DNA of 64,000 bases from Helicobacter rappini (lineage in GTDB: Bacteria > Campylobacterota > Campylobacteria > Campylobacterales > Helicobacteraceae). Position 1 is the stretch's first letter. Each line of letters begins with the position of its first letter. Shown piece after piece: positions 39,257-49,852 of the stretch. The stretch is from assembly GCF_900198625.1 (NCBI RefSeq), contig NZ_FZPK01000008.1, positions 1 through 64,000 on the forward strand. The letters run 5' to 3'. A program made the translations under genes and the position numbers. A model generated the notes under the pieces. It saw only the letters and a list, made by a program, of their open reading frames with translations, searched no databases and was not told where the DNA came from.

Positions 39257-39306
39257 CTCACTTCCTTATATTTGCATTGTTTTTAGAAAACTCCCATAAG
39301 GGATTT

Positions 39307-39341
39307 GGATTCTAAGATTTGGCAGCAAAGCCCTAGAATCC
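39307..39341. terminator. Dyad between the SPFH fragment and nfeD
   Basis: GGATTCTA (39307-39314) pairs with TAGAATCC (39334-39341), with a GGC/GCC inner pair. The arms are themselves variants of the AGAWTCT word. No T run, so termination is uncertain. Confidence 0.35.
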
Positions 39342-39353
39342 ACAAGCTAGATT

Positions 39354-39656
39354 CTACGCCTTTTTACCCTTGCCTAAAAATTCACTTATCACGCTAAGCC
39401 CACCGATAAACTCACTCGTCTCATAGGGGATAATCACCTTATCCTTGCTTGGATTCTTACTTAGCTCTGTGAAAGCCACAATCCGCTCCTTTGTCAGCAA
39501 AAACTCCGCTGCCTGTGCGTTTTTACTCATTTGATTAGCGATAAGCTCCATTGCATCGCTCTGTCCTTGTGCTAGGGCGATTTGCTCATATTTTTTAGCA
39601 TCTGCCATACGCTCAATGGCTTCAGCTTGCAACACCTTGCCTCCCTTTCTTGCCAC
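39354..39656 (-). pseudogene. C-terminal fragment of an SPFH/stomatin-family protein
   Basis: About 100 residues of the end of an SPFH (band 7, QmcA/stomatin-like) protein: a helical AEAIERMADAKKYEQIALAQ segment, then SDAMELIANQMSKNAQAAEF and a final FIGGLSVISEFLG. The frame continues only five codons upstream of 39656 before TAA (about 39669-39671), and the 180 bases beyond hold nothing resembling the roughly 200-residue SPFH domain. The gene has therefore lost its 5' two-thirds, probably by deletion. The nfeD partner remains intact downstream. Confidence 0.75.
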
Positions 39657-39849
39657 AGCACTAAGCTTTTATGCAGTCTTTTTGAATGGTTGTGATATGA
39701 GCGACAAAATCTATTTCATTCAAAACTCAATCTCATAAGATTTTAGATAATACGGCATTTAATATTCTGGGGTGATTTTTTAGTAAAGCAACTCTTTAGA
39801 ATCTATGCTACCATTATAAAAGTTTTTTATATAATTTAAAGGGGCTAAT

Positions 39850-41112
39850 ATGCAAAAGATTATAGTTTTTCTGTGTTTGTTAAGTGCGTTTTTATTTGCA
39901 AAGGAGCTTGATGTAAATCGCATAAAGCAAGGGGATTTTACAGAGCTAAAAGCCTATCTCACGCAACTAAAATCTATATCTAAGCAAAGAGATTTAAACT
40001 TTAATGAATATCAAACACTCACTAGATTTGGCATTGTAGATGGGATAGATGGCGTGTATAATGGCGGGAGTAATAGGGAGTTTGCGAGTGTTTATTTCTC
40101 TAAACTTTCCCCATTTCTTGCTAAAGAATTTGGGGATTTGTTTGCAGAATACGGCATTCCTTTAGGCAATGACATTGAGGAGATGAAGCCTGAATATTAC
40201 TTGTATAATGAGTTAGTATTCTGGTTTAATGATTCTAAGCAGATTTTTACCAAAAAGGCTTATGAATCTTTTCTCTTTTTTAAGCATAATGCCACATTTG
40301 CCACAAAAATAGACGAAGAAGGGCAAGAGATAAGAAATTGTGCCTATGGTGATGCAGGTGGTGGCGAGTGTGAGTTTATCTTTAAAAAGCCTGTAAAGGC
40401 AAAAGGCATACTTACTTTTAATGCTGACTTTTCTTTGCCGCCTAATGAAGTGGGCGCGTGTGATTATCCTGCATATTTTAGCACTTTTAAGACGCAAGAT
40501 TCTAGGCTAGAGTTTATCAATGATGGGCATATTGTTTTAGATGGGCGCAAATATTATGACAAGCTTGCCCAGCTTTTGCCAAAGTGGTATAAAGATGGGC
40601 TTGGCGGGAGTGTAGGCTATGAAGTGGAAGTAGAGATTGCAGGTATTATGCCTTGGGTTTTTTCAGCGTGTGCGGCTGGGAAATATGTAACTATCACAAA
40701 TATCAAAGTGGAAAAAAAGCTGCAAGATAACCCAAATACTAGAAAAGACTATGAAAACATAAAGAGTGAATTGAATGTATATAGGCTTAAACTAAACAGC
40801 ACAGATAGATATGTGAATCTGCGTGAAAAGCCAAATGGTAAGATTCTAGAGCAAATCCCTACTGCTAAAAGTGATGCAATTTTATTGCTTAATCTCAATA
40901 TGTCGCTATGGGAAATTAAAGGCGTGAGTGAGTGGCAAAGGCAGCTTGGCTTTGAAAGGGCTGAATTTAGTGGTTATAAAGAAGTTATGGGACAAGAATG
41001 GATAAAGGTGCTTTACTTCCCACCAAGCCTTTCGCCAAAGACACAAACAATCGCGGAAGCAAAGATAGGTTATATCCATAAATCACAGCTTATTGTGAGT
41101 GATTTGCCTTGA
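39850..41112 (+). CDS. Secreted protein with C-terminal SH3-like domain
   Basis: 420 residues with signal peptide MQKIIVFLCLLSAFLFA. The main part (about 30-300) is of unknown fold, with Cys residues in GDAGGGECEF, NEVGACDYPAYF and FSACAAGKY. The C-terminal part (about 315-418) has the bacterial SH3 pattern: YVNLREKPNGKILEQIP, then WIKVLYF and GYIHKSQL. Such domains often bind peptidoglycan or peptides. AAAGGGG precedes the ATG. It is monocistronic. Function unknown. Confidence 0.7.
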   Translation: MQKIIVFLCLLSAFLFAKELDVNRIKQGDFTELKAYLTQLKSISKQRDLNFNEYQTLTRFGIVDGIDGVYNGGSNREFASVYFSKLSPFLAKEFGDLFAEYGIPLGNDIEEMKPEYYLYNELVFWFNDSKQIFTKKAYESFLFFKHNATFATKIDEEGQEIRNCAYGDAGGGECEFIFKKPVKAKGILTFNADFSLPPNEVGACDYPAYFSTFKTQDSRLEFINDGHIVLDGRKYYDKLAQLLPKWYKDGLGGSVGYEVEVEIAGIMPWVFSACAAGKYVTITNIKVEKKLQDNPNTRKDYENIKSELNVYRLKLNSTDRYVNLREKPNGKILEQIPTAKSDAILLLNLNMSLWEIKGVSEWQRQLGFERAEFSGYKEVMGQEWIKVLYFPPSLSPKTQTIAEAKIGYIHKSQLIVSDLP

Positions 41113-41262
41113 TTAACATATAGTTTTGTGATACATGTTCAAAATTTTGCTATTATTTAAGGTAGTTGCATGAAAAATACTAAAAGGAATGATAAATCAT
41201 GTTGCAACTTAATGGCGTTTAACTTACGAAAACACTTTCTTTTAAAACCATGTAGTTTTGTA

Positions 41263-42030
41263 TTACAACACCGCGTGGAAACATGCGTCAAACTCTTTGC
41301 CTAAATTCGACTTAAATTCATCGTTTGCATTTAGATCTTCGATAATCTTGCCCTCTTCCATGAGTAGAATTCTTTGACAATATTTTCTTGCGAGTATAAG
41401 GTCGTGCGTGATAAACAAAAAGGTTGTGTTATATGTTTTTTGCATATCTAAAAAGAGATTCCATATCTCTTCTTGTAGTTCATAATCAAGCCCAGAAGTA
41501 GTCTCATCAAGGATAACAAATAAGGGCTTTATAAGTAGCATTCGTGCGATACATACCCGCTGTGCTTGTCCGCCAGAAAGCATTGCGGGATAATGATAGA
41601 GTATGCTTTTTGGCAGGTCTAATTGCTCTAAAATGGGGTATATTTTTTGTAGTTGTGCTGATTTACTTTGAATATTTAAAAGGTAGTTGAGTGGCTCTTG
41701 TAAATGCTCTAGGACATTGTATCGTGGGTTAAGAGAGCTTAAGGGGTCTTGGAATAATATTTGTGCTTGTTTGTAAAACTCTTTTTTTTGCTGAAGATTC
41801 TCTAAATTTACTGCCTTGCCATTAAAGAGTATTTGCCCACTTTGTGGCTTTTGGAGTTGTGCGATAATCTTTGCTAATGTGCTTTTGCCGCAACCACTAG
41901 GTCCTATAAGTGCGATGTTTTCCCCTTGCTTCATTTTAAAACTTACATTATTTAGAATCTGTTTTGTGTGTTTTTTAAAAAAAGTATTATATGTGAAAGT
42001 ATGATTAATGTTGCAAACTTCTAGTAGCAT
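41263..42030 (-). CDS. ABC transporter ATP-binding protein, peptide/nickel (DppF/NikE) type, orphan
   Basis: 255 residues with Walker A GPSGCGKSTLA (about 43-53), Q-loop FQDPLSSLNP (typical of the peptide/nickel importer ATPases), signature LSGGQAQRVCIARML, Walker B LFVILDETTSGLD and switch ITHD. No permease, second ATPase or binding-protein gene lies next to it within the window, so it either works with a complex coded elsewhere or is a leftover. Substrate unknown; nickel or oligopeptide are the obvious candidates in a urease- or hydrogenase-bearing group. Confidence 0.85.
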   Translation of the reverse strand: MLLEVCNINHTFTYNTFFKKHTKQILNNVSFKMKQGENIALIGPSGCGKSTLAKIIAQLQKPQSGQILFNGKAVNLENLQQKKEFYKQAQILFQDPLSSLNPRYNVLEHLQEPLNYLLNIQSKSAQLQKIYPILEQLDLPKSILYHYPAMLSGGQAQRVCIARMLLIKPLFVILDETTSGLDYELQEEIWNLFLDMQKTYNTTFLFITHDLILARKYCQRILLMEEGKIIEDLNANDEFKSNLGKEFDACFHAVL

Positions 42031-42194
42031 GATTTTCCTTTTTTATGTGTGAATTATAATAACAAATATAAGTCATTGTTGTGTAATTTAGCATAAATTT
42101 TAGGATATAATGCGGGATTTAAAAACAGATAATCAACAGAAATAAGGGCAAATACACTGCATTATATTTGAAAAAATAATTATTAAGGGTTTTT

Positions 42195-44864
42195 ATGCGT
42201 CGCTTTATAAATGTTATTGCTTTGGTGTTTGCAGCAGCTTTGTTTTTATTGTGTTTCTATAATGATAAGATAAAAATCACGCAAGAAGTGCTTGATTTAT
42301 TCCCACAAACAGAGGATAAGCAAATCATTGACATTTATCAAAAGTTTGCAAACTCAAATCATATCCTTGTAGCTATAAAAGGATTTAGTCAAGAATCTAG
42401 GGATACGCTAGATGAGTTTTTATTTAAAATAAAAGATGTGCCAAATATAGATAGTGTGATTACTCGCACAAGTGCTTCAGAATCTCTAGAAGATTTTCTC
42501 GCACAGGATTATCTCTATACTGCTAGTCCCAAGCCTTTAGATAAGGTGCTTACAAAAGAAGAGATTGAATCGCGTGTGCTAAATGGACTACAATCACTAC
42601 AATCTCAAATGCTTGAAGAAGAGGTGCTTGATAGTGGATTAATTGATATAGAAAAAATGAGAGATTCTAAAGATATAGAATCTAAACAAAGTGTAGATTC
42701 TAATAAAGATTCTAAAAAAGAGAATGTGAAAAATACTCAAAAAGATATAGAATCTAAAATCAATGAAAATAAGGATATTTCACCTTTTTTAAAGGCTCAA
42801 AATGATAAAAACATAGAATCTAAAAACAACGCACAATCTTATAATACGGTATTTCACCCAAGTGATCCTTTGCAACTTTTAATATTGCAGACACCAAAGC
42901 CCTATATTTTTGTGGCAAAAGATTATGGCTATATGGCTATTGTAACGATGAAAGATGTAAAAAGTGAGAGTGTAAAAGAGACTTTGGAGGGCTTTGCACG
43001 CATTGCAACAGAGTATCCAAACATTCGGTATTTTTCACAAAATTTTATGAGTGTAGAAAATCTAGGCTTAATCCTTAATGAAGTCAATTTCTTGCTAAGT
43101 TTTGCAACCCTTGCATTTATTACGCTGTATTTTGTGATTATCCGCATTCCACTGCTTACATTAAATACGATTTGCACTCTTATCACTGCAAATATTATCG
43201 CCATTTTAGTGGTATCAAGCGTATATCCAAAGGTAACGATTATGGCATTAAGCTTTGGCATGGGGATTAGCAATATTGCTATTGATTACATGATGCATCA
43301 TAATTTCTTCAATCTCTATGTAGGTGGCAAAAAGGTGTTTAATCGCCCTGTATTTTATGGCTATATTACCACTATTATTGGCTTTAGTGCGTGTTTGTTT
43401 ATACCATTTCCCCTGCTTTCTCAACTTTCTTTATACGCGATTATTTCGCTTACACTTTGCTATATTAGCTTTGCGTTTATGTATCCAAAGATTGGTTTTA
43501 GTAAGCCTAGATTATTCCCCAAACTCGCACAGATTAGATTCCAAAAAGTCTCTAGCTATACATTTTTAGGGCTGTCTTTGTGTGCCTTTGTGTTTGCGTT
43601 TATGTTTTTGCGACTTGATTTTGATCTCTCAAAGCTTGATTATCAAAATAAGCGTATGCAGAATGAACGCACATTTTTTACAAACGCACAAAATAATACG
43701 ACACAGATTTTATTATCAAGTAGTAGTCTTGATAGCCTAATTGCTCTTGCTAGGGATTTGCAGGACTTTTTACATACAAACAATGCAAAGACTTTTATCC
43801 CACTCTCACTCTTGCCTACACAAAGTCAAATGGATTTAAATGCTAAATTTATAGAATCTAAGCTTGTAGCAGACAATAAAGCCGCATTATTGCAATCACT
43901 CCCGCATTTACGCACAAAAATACTACAAATATTAAATGAAGATTCCATAGATGAAGATATGAGTTTAGAAGATAAAATGGCGTTTATAGATGAGCTATTT
44001 GCTATGTTTAAAGAGAGTTATATGCTTGGTGATAAACCACAACTAAGCTTAGAGAATCTCTCTGCTATGGGCTTTAATATTGTTGTGGAAGATAGAGATT
44101 CTAAAGCTATTGTAGATTCTATAAAATATAATGCTATTACAGATTTTGGGATAACTAAAGATTCTAATAAAATTACAGAATCTACTGATACAAACATAGA
44201 ATCTAACAGCACAGCAGAAACTAAAGATTCTACACAATCTAGCACAAAAAGATTCTATTATTTAGCTATCGTAAATAATAGTGATTTAGATTATATTAAA
44301 ACTTTTTCAAAACAGCTTGAGAATGCAGAATCACTTGAAAGCATAAAAGATTCTAACACCAACATGCAACAGCCAAAAAACACAGAATCTAGCATTGAAA
44401 TGCGAGGCTTACAGCATATTATGGATAATATCACAGATACGATTTATAAGCCTATGCTTATAGTCCTTGCTATTGCGTTATGTTTAATGATTTGTATGCT
44501 TTTTATTACAGCTAGAGAGGCATTTTTAGATTCTGTTGTGTTTGTATTATTTCCACTTGCTTGCACGCTTTGTGTGATAGCAGCACATAGCACGCTAAAT
44601 ATCATGCATCTTTTTGCTTTGCTTATCCTTGTAGTTGTAAGTGTTGATTATGGGATCTATTCTGTAAAAGAAGGGCAGAATCTACGCACAGCCCATGCGA
44701 TATTCTTTTCAGTTTTAACAACAGGCGTATCATTTGGAATCTTAATCATAAGCAAGACAAAAGCACTCAATTCATTTGGGGAAGTTATCTTTGTAGGTAT
44801 GCTTTGCATTCTTGCTTTACTTATTTTACATCGTCCATTATATCAAAGTAAGAAATTGTCATAA
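42195..44864 (+). CDS. RND-superfamily / MMPL-type exporter
   Basis: 889 residues with N-terminal TM (about 5-22), a periplasmic domain, a block of five or six TM helices (about 295-450), a second periplasmic domain, and a C-terminal TM block (about 755-885) with [16 protein letters not shown], a hallmark of the lipid/antibiotic exporter branch. Two hydrophilic, low-complexity inserts (about residues 153-217 and 632-736) are built from repeated IES, DSK and DSN units coded by the AGAWTCT word (21 copies in the gene by eye). A likely role is export of hydrophobic molecules; substrate unknown. Confidence 0.82.
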   Translation: MRRFINVIALVFAAALFLLCFYNDKIKITQEVLDLFPQTEDKQIIDIYQKFANSNHILVAIKGFSQESRDTLDEFLFKIKDVPNIDSVITRTSASESLEDFLAQDYLYTASPKPLDKVLTKEEIESRVLNGLQSLQSQMLEEEVLDSGLIDIEKMRDSKDIESKQSVDSNKDSKKENVKNTQKDIESKINENKDISPFLKAQNDKNIESKNNAQSYNTVFHPSDPLQLLILQTPKPYIFVAKDYGYMAIVTMKDVKSESVKETLEGFARIATEYPNIRYFSQNFMSVENLGLILNEVNFLLSFATLAFITLYFVIIRIPLLTLNTICTLITANIIAILVVSSVYPKVTIMALSFGMGISNIAIDYMMHHNFFNLYVGGKKVFNRPVFYGYITTIIGFSACLFIPFPLLSQLSLYAIISLTLCYISFAFMYPKIGFSKPRLFPKLAQIRFQKVSSYTFLGLSLCAFVFAFMFLRLDFDLSKLDYQNKRMQNERTFFTNAQNNTTQILLSSSSLDSLIALARDLQDFLHTNNAKTFIPLSLLPTQSQMDLNAKFIESKLVADNKAALLQSLPHLRTKILQILNEDSIDEDMSLEDKMAFIDELFAMFKESYMLGDKPQLSLENLSAMGFNIVVEDRDSKAIVDSIKYNAITDFGITKDSNKITESTDTNIESNSTAETKDSTQSSTKRFYYLAIVNNSDLDYIKTFSKQLENAESLESIKDSNTNMQQPKNTESSIEMRGLQHIMDNITDTIYKPMLIVLAIALCLMICMLFITAREAFLDSVVFVLFPLACTLCVIAAHSTLNIMHLFALLILVVVSVDYGIYSVKEGQNLRTAHAIFFSVLTTGVSFGILIISKTKALNSFGEVIFVGMLCILALLILHRPLYQSKKLS

Positions 44865-44950
44865 GAATTTTATTTTTCATATATTATCATTCTAAATGCT
44901 GTAAAATATGCTATAATCCCAACTTTATTTTAAGAGTGGGAAGTAACATA

Positions 44951-46699
44951 ATGATGTATAGCAATCTGTCATTGAAATATAAGTTTTTGGCACTAGCACT
45001 TGGTTCTTTAATGAGTTTTGCAATCTTTGTTGGTTTTATGCTGCTTGGAAAAGAAGAAATTGCTGAAAGTATGCAAGATAACCTTGATAAAGTCATACAA
45101 AAAGAGATAGAAGAAAAGATAAAGTTAGGCACAGATTCTATGGCATCAAGTCTTGGTGCGTTAGTCGCTGGTTTAGATGAAAAAGCACAAATTGAAATCA
45201 TCGCAAAAGCTATTGAAGATTTTCACTTTGAAAACGATAAGTCTGGCTATTATTTTGCATATAAAGGGCATATCAATGTAGCACACCCAAACAGAAAAGA
45301 TTTAATCGGGACTTCTTTAGAAAATGCAAAAGATTCTAATGGAGTCTATTATGTGCAAGAACTCTATAAGAATGCAAAGGAAGGCAAGGGAAAATTTGTA
45401 TATTTCGTATTTTCTAAACCACTACCAGATGGGCGGCTTGGCGAGGCACAAAAGGTTGCGTATTCAGCTATGATACCAAATACAAATGATATATGGATTT
45501 CAACTGGTGTATATATTGATACCTTGCAAGACCATACAGGGAAAATATCAAAGCTTATGCTTACCAGTATGCAAGATATTTTATATAGAAATATGTGGCT
45601 TTCAGTCGTCATTTTCTTAATTATATTCTGCCCTTCAATTATTATGTTTTATAGTAATTTGATGAAAGGGATACAGGTTTTACAACATAATGTTGTGTCT
45701 TTTTTCCGCTATCTTAACCGAGAGATTCCACATATAGATTTTATCCCTTTAAAATCTAAAGATGAGTTAGGTCGTATGGCTCAAACCATTGGCGATAATA
45801 TACAGCAGACAAATAAATCTTTAGAGCAAGATTCTATACTCGTGCAAGATGTGTTGAATGTTGTAGAAGAAGCAAAAGTTGGGCGATTTGGCAAGCTTGT
45901 AGTGTGTAATAGCCTTAATCCGCAAATTAATGAATTAAAAGATGCGATAAATGCTATGTCTTCTACCTTGTTAGAATTGCTAGGCGATGATTTGAAGAAA
46001 AGCCAACGCGTATTTACTTCCTATGCAAATAATGATTTTACCGATAGAATCGAGAATGCAAAGGGCTTTGGTGTAGCGATAAATGGACTAGGTGATTCTA
46101 TCGCACACATGCTAAAGGTATCAGCAAATTACGCCCATGAATTGAGTGAGAAAAACAAAGATTTAGAAAACGCAGTTGAAAATCTCACAGAAAGTGCGCA
46201 TACGCAAAGTAAATCTCTGCAAAATACAGCAGATCAGATAGAGACTATCACAGAATCTATGCAAAGTGTCTCAAGTCAAACAGATGAAGTCATCAAGCAA
46301 AGCGAAGACATTAAGAGTATTATAGGCATTATTAGAGATATAGCTGATCAGACAAATCTACTAGCACTCAATGCTGCTATTGAAGCAGCAAGGGCAGGGG
46401 AGCATGGCAGAGGCTTTGCAGTCGTTGCAGATGAGGTGAGAAAACTAGCAGAGAGAACGCAAAAGTCTTTAGGTGAGATTGAAGCAAACACAAATGTCTT
46501 AGTCCAAAGCATTAATGATATGGCAGAATCTATAAAGCAGCAAACACAAAATGTAGGTAATATGAATGAGACAATCTCACAATTAGAAAGCATTACAGAA
46601 CAAAATGTAAGCATTGCAAATCATTCACAAGAAATCTATAATGCAGTAGATTCTATTGCAAATAAGATATTAGAAGATGTGGATAGTAAGAAGTTTTAA
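44951..46699 (+). CDS. Methyl-accepting chemotaxis protein with single-Cache sensor
   Basis: 582 residues from the ATG at 44951 (GGGAAG 8 bases upstream; a GTG at 44936 is less likely). TM1 is at about 8-30. The periplasmic sCache_2-type domain (about 35-205) has [19 protein letters not shown] and [17 protein letters not shown], and TM2 is at about 210-232. A cytoplasmic adaptor precedes the signalling tip [20 protein letters not shown]. The C-terminus ends DSKKF. Its signalling domain is nearly the same as that of the receptor at 21770-23764, so both probably join the same arrays. Ligand unknown. Confidence 0.93.
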   Translation: MMYSNLSLKYKFLALALGSLMSFAIFVGFMLLGKEEIAESMQDNLDKVIQKEIEEKIKLGTDSMASSLGALVAGLDEKAQIEIIAKAIEDFHFENDKSGYYFAYKGHINVAHPNRKDLIGTSLENAKDSNGVYYVQELYKNAKEGKGKFVYFVFSKPLPDGRLGEAQKVAYSAMIPNTNDIWISTGVYIDTLQDHTGKISKLMLTSMQDILYRNMWLSVVIFLIIFCPSIIMFYSNLMKGIQVLQHNVVSFFRYLNREIPHIDFIPLKSKDELGRMAQTIGDNIQQTNKSLEQDSILVQDVLNVVEEAKVGRFGKLVVCNSLNPQINELKDAINAMSSTLLELLGDDLKKSQRVFTSYANNDFTDRIENAKGFGVAINGLGDSIAHMLKVSANYAHELSEKNKDLENAVENLTESAHTQSKSLQNTADQIETITESMQSVSSQTDEVIKQSEDIKSIIGIIRDIADQTNLLALNAAIEAARAGEHGRGFAVVADEVRKLAERTQKSLGEIEANTNVLVQSINDMAESIKQQTQNVGNMNETISQLESITEQNVSIANHSQEIYNAVDSIANKILEDVDSKKF

Positions 46700-46732
46700 G
46701 GTGTTTTTATGGTTTTAGAAACTAGCCTAAAC

Positions 46733-49231
46733 TTACCCATTTAAATATACAATCTTAGCACCTAAGCCGCCCATGTTTGGTGGGGCTTGTGTATATCCCC
46801 TTATATAATCACAAGAATCTAAAAAGTTTTCCACCATTCTTTTTAAGATTCCGTTGCCTAAGCCATGTACCACAAGCACTTCGCTAAATCTTGCCATAAT
46901 GGCATGATTTAGAAAATCTTCAAGTAGCATTTGTGCTTCTTCTTTTGTATAGCCGTGCAAATCAAGCCTTGTTGTCGCTTTGATGTCTGCTTCTAGTTTA
47001 TAGCCCTGATTGTATAAAATATTAGAATCTTGTTTTATTTGCTTTGGGCTTAGTGGCTTTAACTCTATGCCCCTCACGCCTTTTAGTCGCACTCCATTTT
47101 GTAATTCTATACTATAAGAATCTTTATGTTGTGCGATGATTTTTGCTATTTTATTTTGATATTGCACTATATCATTTAGGCTATATTTTTGCGTAGATTC
47201 TATGTTTATCTTTGGACTTTTTGCTTCATTTTTATGTGCTTTATTGAGAAGTTTATGGATATTTTTCACAATCTCTTGTGTGCCTTGCAAGGTGTTAGTA
47301 TCAAGCTCTTTTAGATTCTGCAATGCTTTTAGATTCCCGCTTGATTGCTTGGCTAACATTTTTATTTCTTTTATAGCTTCGTTATAGTGTCTTTTTAATG
47401 TTAGGCTTTGTTCTTCAAACCTTGCTTTTAGCTTACTTTTTGTGTGTTCTAGCTCTTGTATTTTAGTATCTTGCTCTTTTATTAGGGCTTGAAGTTTTAG
47501 TGAATCTTGCTTGTTTTTGGTGATTTGCGTATGCGATTCTTCAATTAATCTTTCTAGCTTGTTTGCTTCATCGCCATGCACTTTTTTGGCTTCATCGATT
47601 ATTTCTTGTGGGATTCCATACTGCTTTGCACACTCTAGGGCGTAGCTCTTACCTATGCCCTCTATAAAGCTAAAAGTAGGACATGCCCTTTTGTAGTCAT
47701 AAGTGGCTGCAAGCAGTCTTGTATGGATATTATCCGCCATCAAAGCGGCTAAATGCTTATGATGCGTGGTAACGATTAGCTTTGTGCTATTTGCTAAAAA
47801 CTTTTCTAAAATCACTTTGTAAAGACTAGCCGCCTCGCTAGAATCTGTGCCTATCTCAATCTCATCAACGCCTAGTATCATATCCTTTTGTGATAATAAT
47901 GCACTAATTTCTTGTATGCGACCTGAAAATGTAGAAATATCATTATGCGAATCTTGTGGATCTTGGGCGATAATGTGGATATTTTTCATAAAGGGGAGTT
48001 GTGATTTAGCCGCATTTATACGCATGGGGATATAAAGCTTTGCACACCATAAGGCACTTAAAATGCTTTTTAAAAGCATAGTCTTACCCCCAGCATTCAC
48101 ACCTGTAATCATTAAAAGATTTGTAGGCATAGATACATTTAAAGGGATAGGATTTTTTAGGCTTGGATGTGCGTATTCATGCAAGGTTATTGAAGTGTTT
48201 TTATTGTCTGCAAATACAAACGAGTAGTTAAAATCCTTTGCAAAATGCAGCCTTGCTAACGCCCTATCCATAAAGTCATATTCAGTATTAATGAAACGCA
48301 AAAAATGTATATGTTTGCTTAGAATCTTGCTGTATTCCTTTGCTAGATGTAAAAGCCTTTCTTCTATCTTGTCCTGTAAAATGTGAATGTGAGATTCTAT
48401 AGATTCTAAACTCAAAGGCACAATGTAGAAAAAGCCATGCATTGAGCGACCAATCACTCGTGCATGTAATACATTTGCATAGCCAGCACGCACTAAAAGC
48501 GTTGCATTATCTTCAAAAAAGTGGATTTGCTTATCGACCAGATATTCTTGCAAATTGCTTGTATGTAGAATGCTATATAGCCTTTCTTGCTTTTCTTTAT
48601 GCTTATTTTCAAGGGCTTTATATAGGGTGCTTAGCTCATTATCTGCTTCTTTATTTAAATAGCTTTGTGGTGATGTGCTATTTTGCTTAGAAGTAAATAC
48701 AAAAAATGCCAACAAAGAAGTAATCTCACTTGGGAAAACAAACTTATTTACATACTCTTTTAAATACTCATTGTCTATATCTTCTCTTTTTGAAAAATCA
48801 TAGAAAAACTTTATCATACATAAACATTGAAAAATATCATAAAGTCGCAATACCCCACCTTTTGCGAGACTTAGAATCTCATTATTAAGCAAACTCACTT
48901 TTGGTAACTTTAAAGATTCTATATTGCTATAAGTATCAAGGGCTTGTATCAGTGCCTTTAGCTTTTCATGTGAGGGGATATGGAGTATATGAGAGAGCGT
49001 TTTATCATCGCTAAATAGAATCTCGTTTTCATTTATAAGGGTTTTATTTGTATTTATCTGCCTTGAGAAATAAGCACTAAAAGTGTGTAAAAAATCTTGT
49101 AAGCCAAGCTTTGTGAGAGTTTGCTTAAGAAGTTTTAGTGTATTAGAATCTGTTGTGCTTTGGAGATTCTGTATAGTGGCTTTTGTGAGGGCTTTAGGCT
49201 TAATTTCTGCTTGTTTTTTCTTTTTACTCAT
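46733..49231 (-). CDS. mutS2: MutS2 endonuclease / ribosome-splitting ATPase
   Basis: 832 residues. A MutS-type ATPase core with Walker A ITGVNAGGKTMLLKS and Walker B ILGVDEIEIGTDSSEA, lacking the mismatch-recognition domain of MutS. A long coiled coil (about 545-665) leads to the C-terminal Smr nuclease domain (about 750-832) with LDLHGYTKEEA and VVHGLGNGILK. In Helicobacter pylori MutS2 suppresses recombination and repairs oxidative damage; in Bacillus it rescues collided ribosomes. The gene starts 11 bases after the stop of the small membrane-protein gene upstream. Confidence 0.94.
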   Translation of the reverse strand: MSKKKKQAEIKPKALTKATIQNLQSTTDSNTLKLLKQTLTKLGLQDFLHTFSAYFSRQINTNKTLINENEILFSDDKTLSHILHIPSHEKLKALIQALDTYSNIESLKLPKVSLLNNEILSLAKGGVLRLYDIFQCLCMIKFFYDFSKREDIDNEYLKEYVNKFVFPSEITSLLAFFVFTSKQNSTSPQSYLNKEADNELSTLYKALENKHKEKQERLYSILHTSNLQEYLVDKQIHFFEDNATLLVRAGYANVLHARVIGRSMHGFFYIVPLSLESIESHIHILQDKIEERLLHLAKEYSKILSKHIHFLRFINTEYDFMDRALARLHFAKDFNYSFVFADNKNTSITLHEYAHPSLKNPIPLNVSMPTNLLMITGVNAGGKTMLLKSILSALWCAKLYIPMRINAAKSQLPFMKNIHIIAQDPQDSHNDISTFSGRIQEISALLSQKDMILGVDEIEIGTDSSEAASLYKVILEKFLANSTKLIVTTHHKHLAALMADNIHTRLLAATYDYKRACPTFSFIEGIGKSYALECAKQYGIPQEIIDEAKKVHGDEANKLERLIEESHTQITKNKQDSLKLQALIKEQDTKIQELEHTKSKLKARFEEQSLTLKRHYNEAIKEIKMLAKQSSGNLKALQNLKELDTNTLQGTQEIVKNIHKLLNKAHKNEAKSPKINIESTQKYSLNDIVQYQNKIAKIIAQHKDSYSIELQNGVRLKGVRGIELKPLSPKQIKQDSNILYNQGYKLEADIKATTRLDLHGYTKEEAQMLLEDFLNHAIMARFSEVLVVHGLGNGILKRMVENFLDSCDYIRGYTQAPPNMGGLGAKIVYLNG

Positions 49232-49242
49232 ATTTGCTTCTT

Positions 49243-49656
49243 TTAATCATTGATAAAATCGGAATCATAGGTCGTTACATGCTGCGTGCATGAGAGAATA
49301 GGCACATTTAAACCTTTCACATTTGGGTCTTTTGTGGAATCTTTGCCAGAAAATGTGCCTAATTCCTCAAAATACACAAAGCTTGATTTATGCACATGCA
49401 CTTCTGTGTTGTCCTGCATACAAACAAGTGTTTCATTGTTGTAAAAAGCTTGTTTAAATTCTATAGTTTTTGCTTGTATAATGCTTTGCTTTTGTGCATG
49501 GCTAATCACACCACAAGCACAACAAAACGCTATGATTGCAATGCTATATTTAATCCCCTTTTTTACACTCTCTATTTGATATAAAACTACACAAAACAGC
49601 ACAAAGCTAAACAATACGCTAATAATAATCACAATGAAATCAAATGCATTTTGCAC
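49243..49656 (-). CDS. Small hypothetical membrane protein
   Basis: 137 residues with two N-terminal hydrophobic segments (about 5-27 and 37-55) and a soluble tail of about 80 residues with three Cys. I do not recognise it. It ends 11 bases before mutS2 on the same strand, so it is likely the first gene of that transcript. Confidence 0.55.
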   Translation of the reverse strand: MQNAFDFIVIIISVLFSFVLFCVVLYQIESVKKGIKYSIAIIAFCCACGVISHAQKQSIIQAKTIEFKQAFYNNETLVCMQDNTEVHVHKSSFVYFEELGTFSGKDSTKDPNVKGLNVPILSCTQHVTTYDSDFIND

Positions 49657-49852
49657 AAAAACCCCTAATTTGACTTAGCTTAGTAAAGGCGAAATTATAG
49701 CATTAAAAATAAAATGACTTTTGATTTGGGTTTGATTGGTAACTTATGAGACAATTGGAGTTTGCAAAAAATAGGTAAAATTATTTAAATCCAACGGCAT
49801 GAGTATATCGCCTCTAAACTCATGCCTTATTACTCAAAATACTTTTAAGCAA

